6,949 nucleotides of DNA from Chloroflexota bacterium (GTDB lineage Bacteria; Chloroflexota; UBA6077; CF-72). Position 1 is the stretch's first letter, and each line of letters opens with the position of its first letter. Shown here in pieces: positions 6,662 to 6,949 of the stretch. The position numbers were made by a program, and so were the translations under genes. The stretch spans positions 1 through 6,949 of the forward strand of contig JAFAWJ010000495.1 of NCBI GenBank assembly GCA_019242065.1. The letters run 5' to 3'. The notes under the pieces are model-generated. The model did no database searches, was not told the DNA's origin, and worked only from the letters and a program-made list of their open reading frames with translations.

Positions 6662-6949
6662 GCGTTCTTCAGCGCGATGTTGTTGAGCACGGTGGCCACG
6701 TTTTCGGCTTTGTCCGTTGTGTCCTCCAGCAGTTGATACAGGTCATTCCAGCGCATGGCATGGATCAACTGCGGCACCTCGGTAACACCGTCGTAGAGGG
6801 TGGCGATCGCGTCGGCGAGCAGATCGTCGCCCTCATTCTCGAGTCGGTGAATCTCCTGGGTAGCGCGCTGCAGCGCGTCGGCCTGACTGCGTTGCTCGAG
6901 GAGCGGCACGGCGCGAGCAATCTGCTCGGCCTGCTCGAGAATGACTTTG
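6658..6949 (-). CDS. DUF47/PhoU-like Pit accessory protein (5' end outside window)
   Basis: The frame is open to the right edge, so only the last 96 or so residues are seen; the family is usually a little over 200 residues. The visible part is all helical, with IHRLENEGDDLLADAI and, at the C-terminus, LYQLLEDTTDKAENVATVL then NNIALKNA. This ending matches the DUF47 family, whose members close with an E-x-x-x-D-x-x-E-(N/D)-V-A pattern and a terminal VLKNA-like string. These acidic motifs resemble the metal-binding E-x-x-x-D pattern of PhoU. DUF47 genes commonly lie directly upstream of pit, as in the Bacillus ykaA-pit and Sinorhizobium orfA-pit pairs, and are thought to regulate Pit activity. 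GTG at 6909 is internal and not the start. Its TGA overlaps the pit TTG in TTGA. Confidence 0.9.

Overview
The window is a high-GC, gene-dense bacterial chromosome segment, cut through a gene at both ends. It carries two tightly packed, convergent blocks. Family-level look of the proteins (a divergent FtsH, a short PiT transporter with a DUF47 partner, a HisC-like aminotransferase with an atypical N-terminus) and the GC-rich codon use fit an uncultured Chloroflexota-type or other GC-rich non-proteobacterial lineage. That placement is an impression, not a measured result. Nothing points to a phage, plasmid, insertion sequence or CRISPR array.

Plus-strand block (about 2-4541): the 3' part of a small exported, probably lipoprotein, gene; a DUF4178-like protein; a two-helix DUF350-like membrane protein; a histidine (RHG) phosphatase; a CoA-pyrophosphatase-type Nudix hydrolase; and an ATP-dependent membrane metalloprotease of the FtsH family. 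The four genes from DUF4178 to Nudix overlap one another by 1, 14 and 4 bases, so they are almost certainly one transcript with coupled translation. ftsH follows after 36 bases. That gap holds a perfect 13-base palindrome fused to a sequence very like a sigma-54 -24/-12 promoter.

Minus-strand block (6949 down to 4557): the 3' part of a DUF47/PhoU-like phosphate transport accessory gene, a low-affinity PiT phosphate permease, and a HisC-like PLP aminotransferase. The first two overlap by 4 bases and the last two are 2 bases apart, so this reads as one operon. The phoU-like/pit pair is a classic phosphate uptake module. The aminotransferase appears to ride on it without any other histidine gene in view. 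The two blocks meet tail to tail with only 15 bases between stop codons.

Taken together, the plus-strand block looks like an envelope-maintenance and housecleaning cluster: a DUF4178/DUF350 membrane module, two small phosphohydrolases, and a membrane protein quality-control protease. The most interesting points are the compact DUF4178-DUF350 module with its upstream Cys-containing lipoprotein, the FtsH pore loop that lacks the usual phenylalanine, and the sigma-54-like element whose predicted transcript would be nearly leaderless. There is no gene-free stretch of 300 bases or more.
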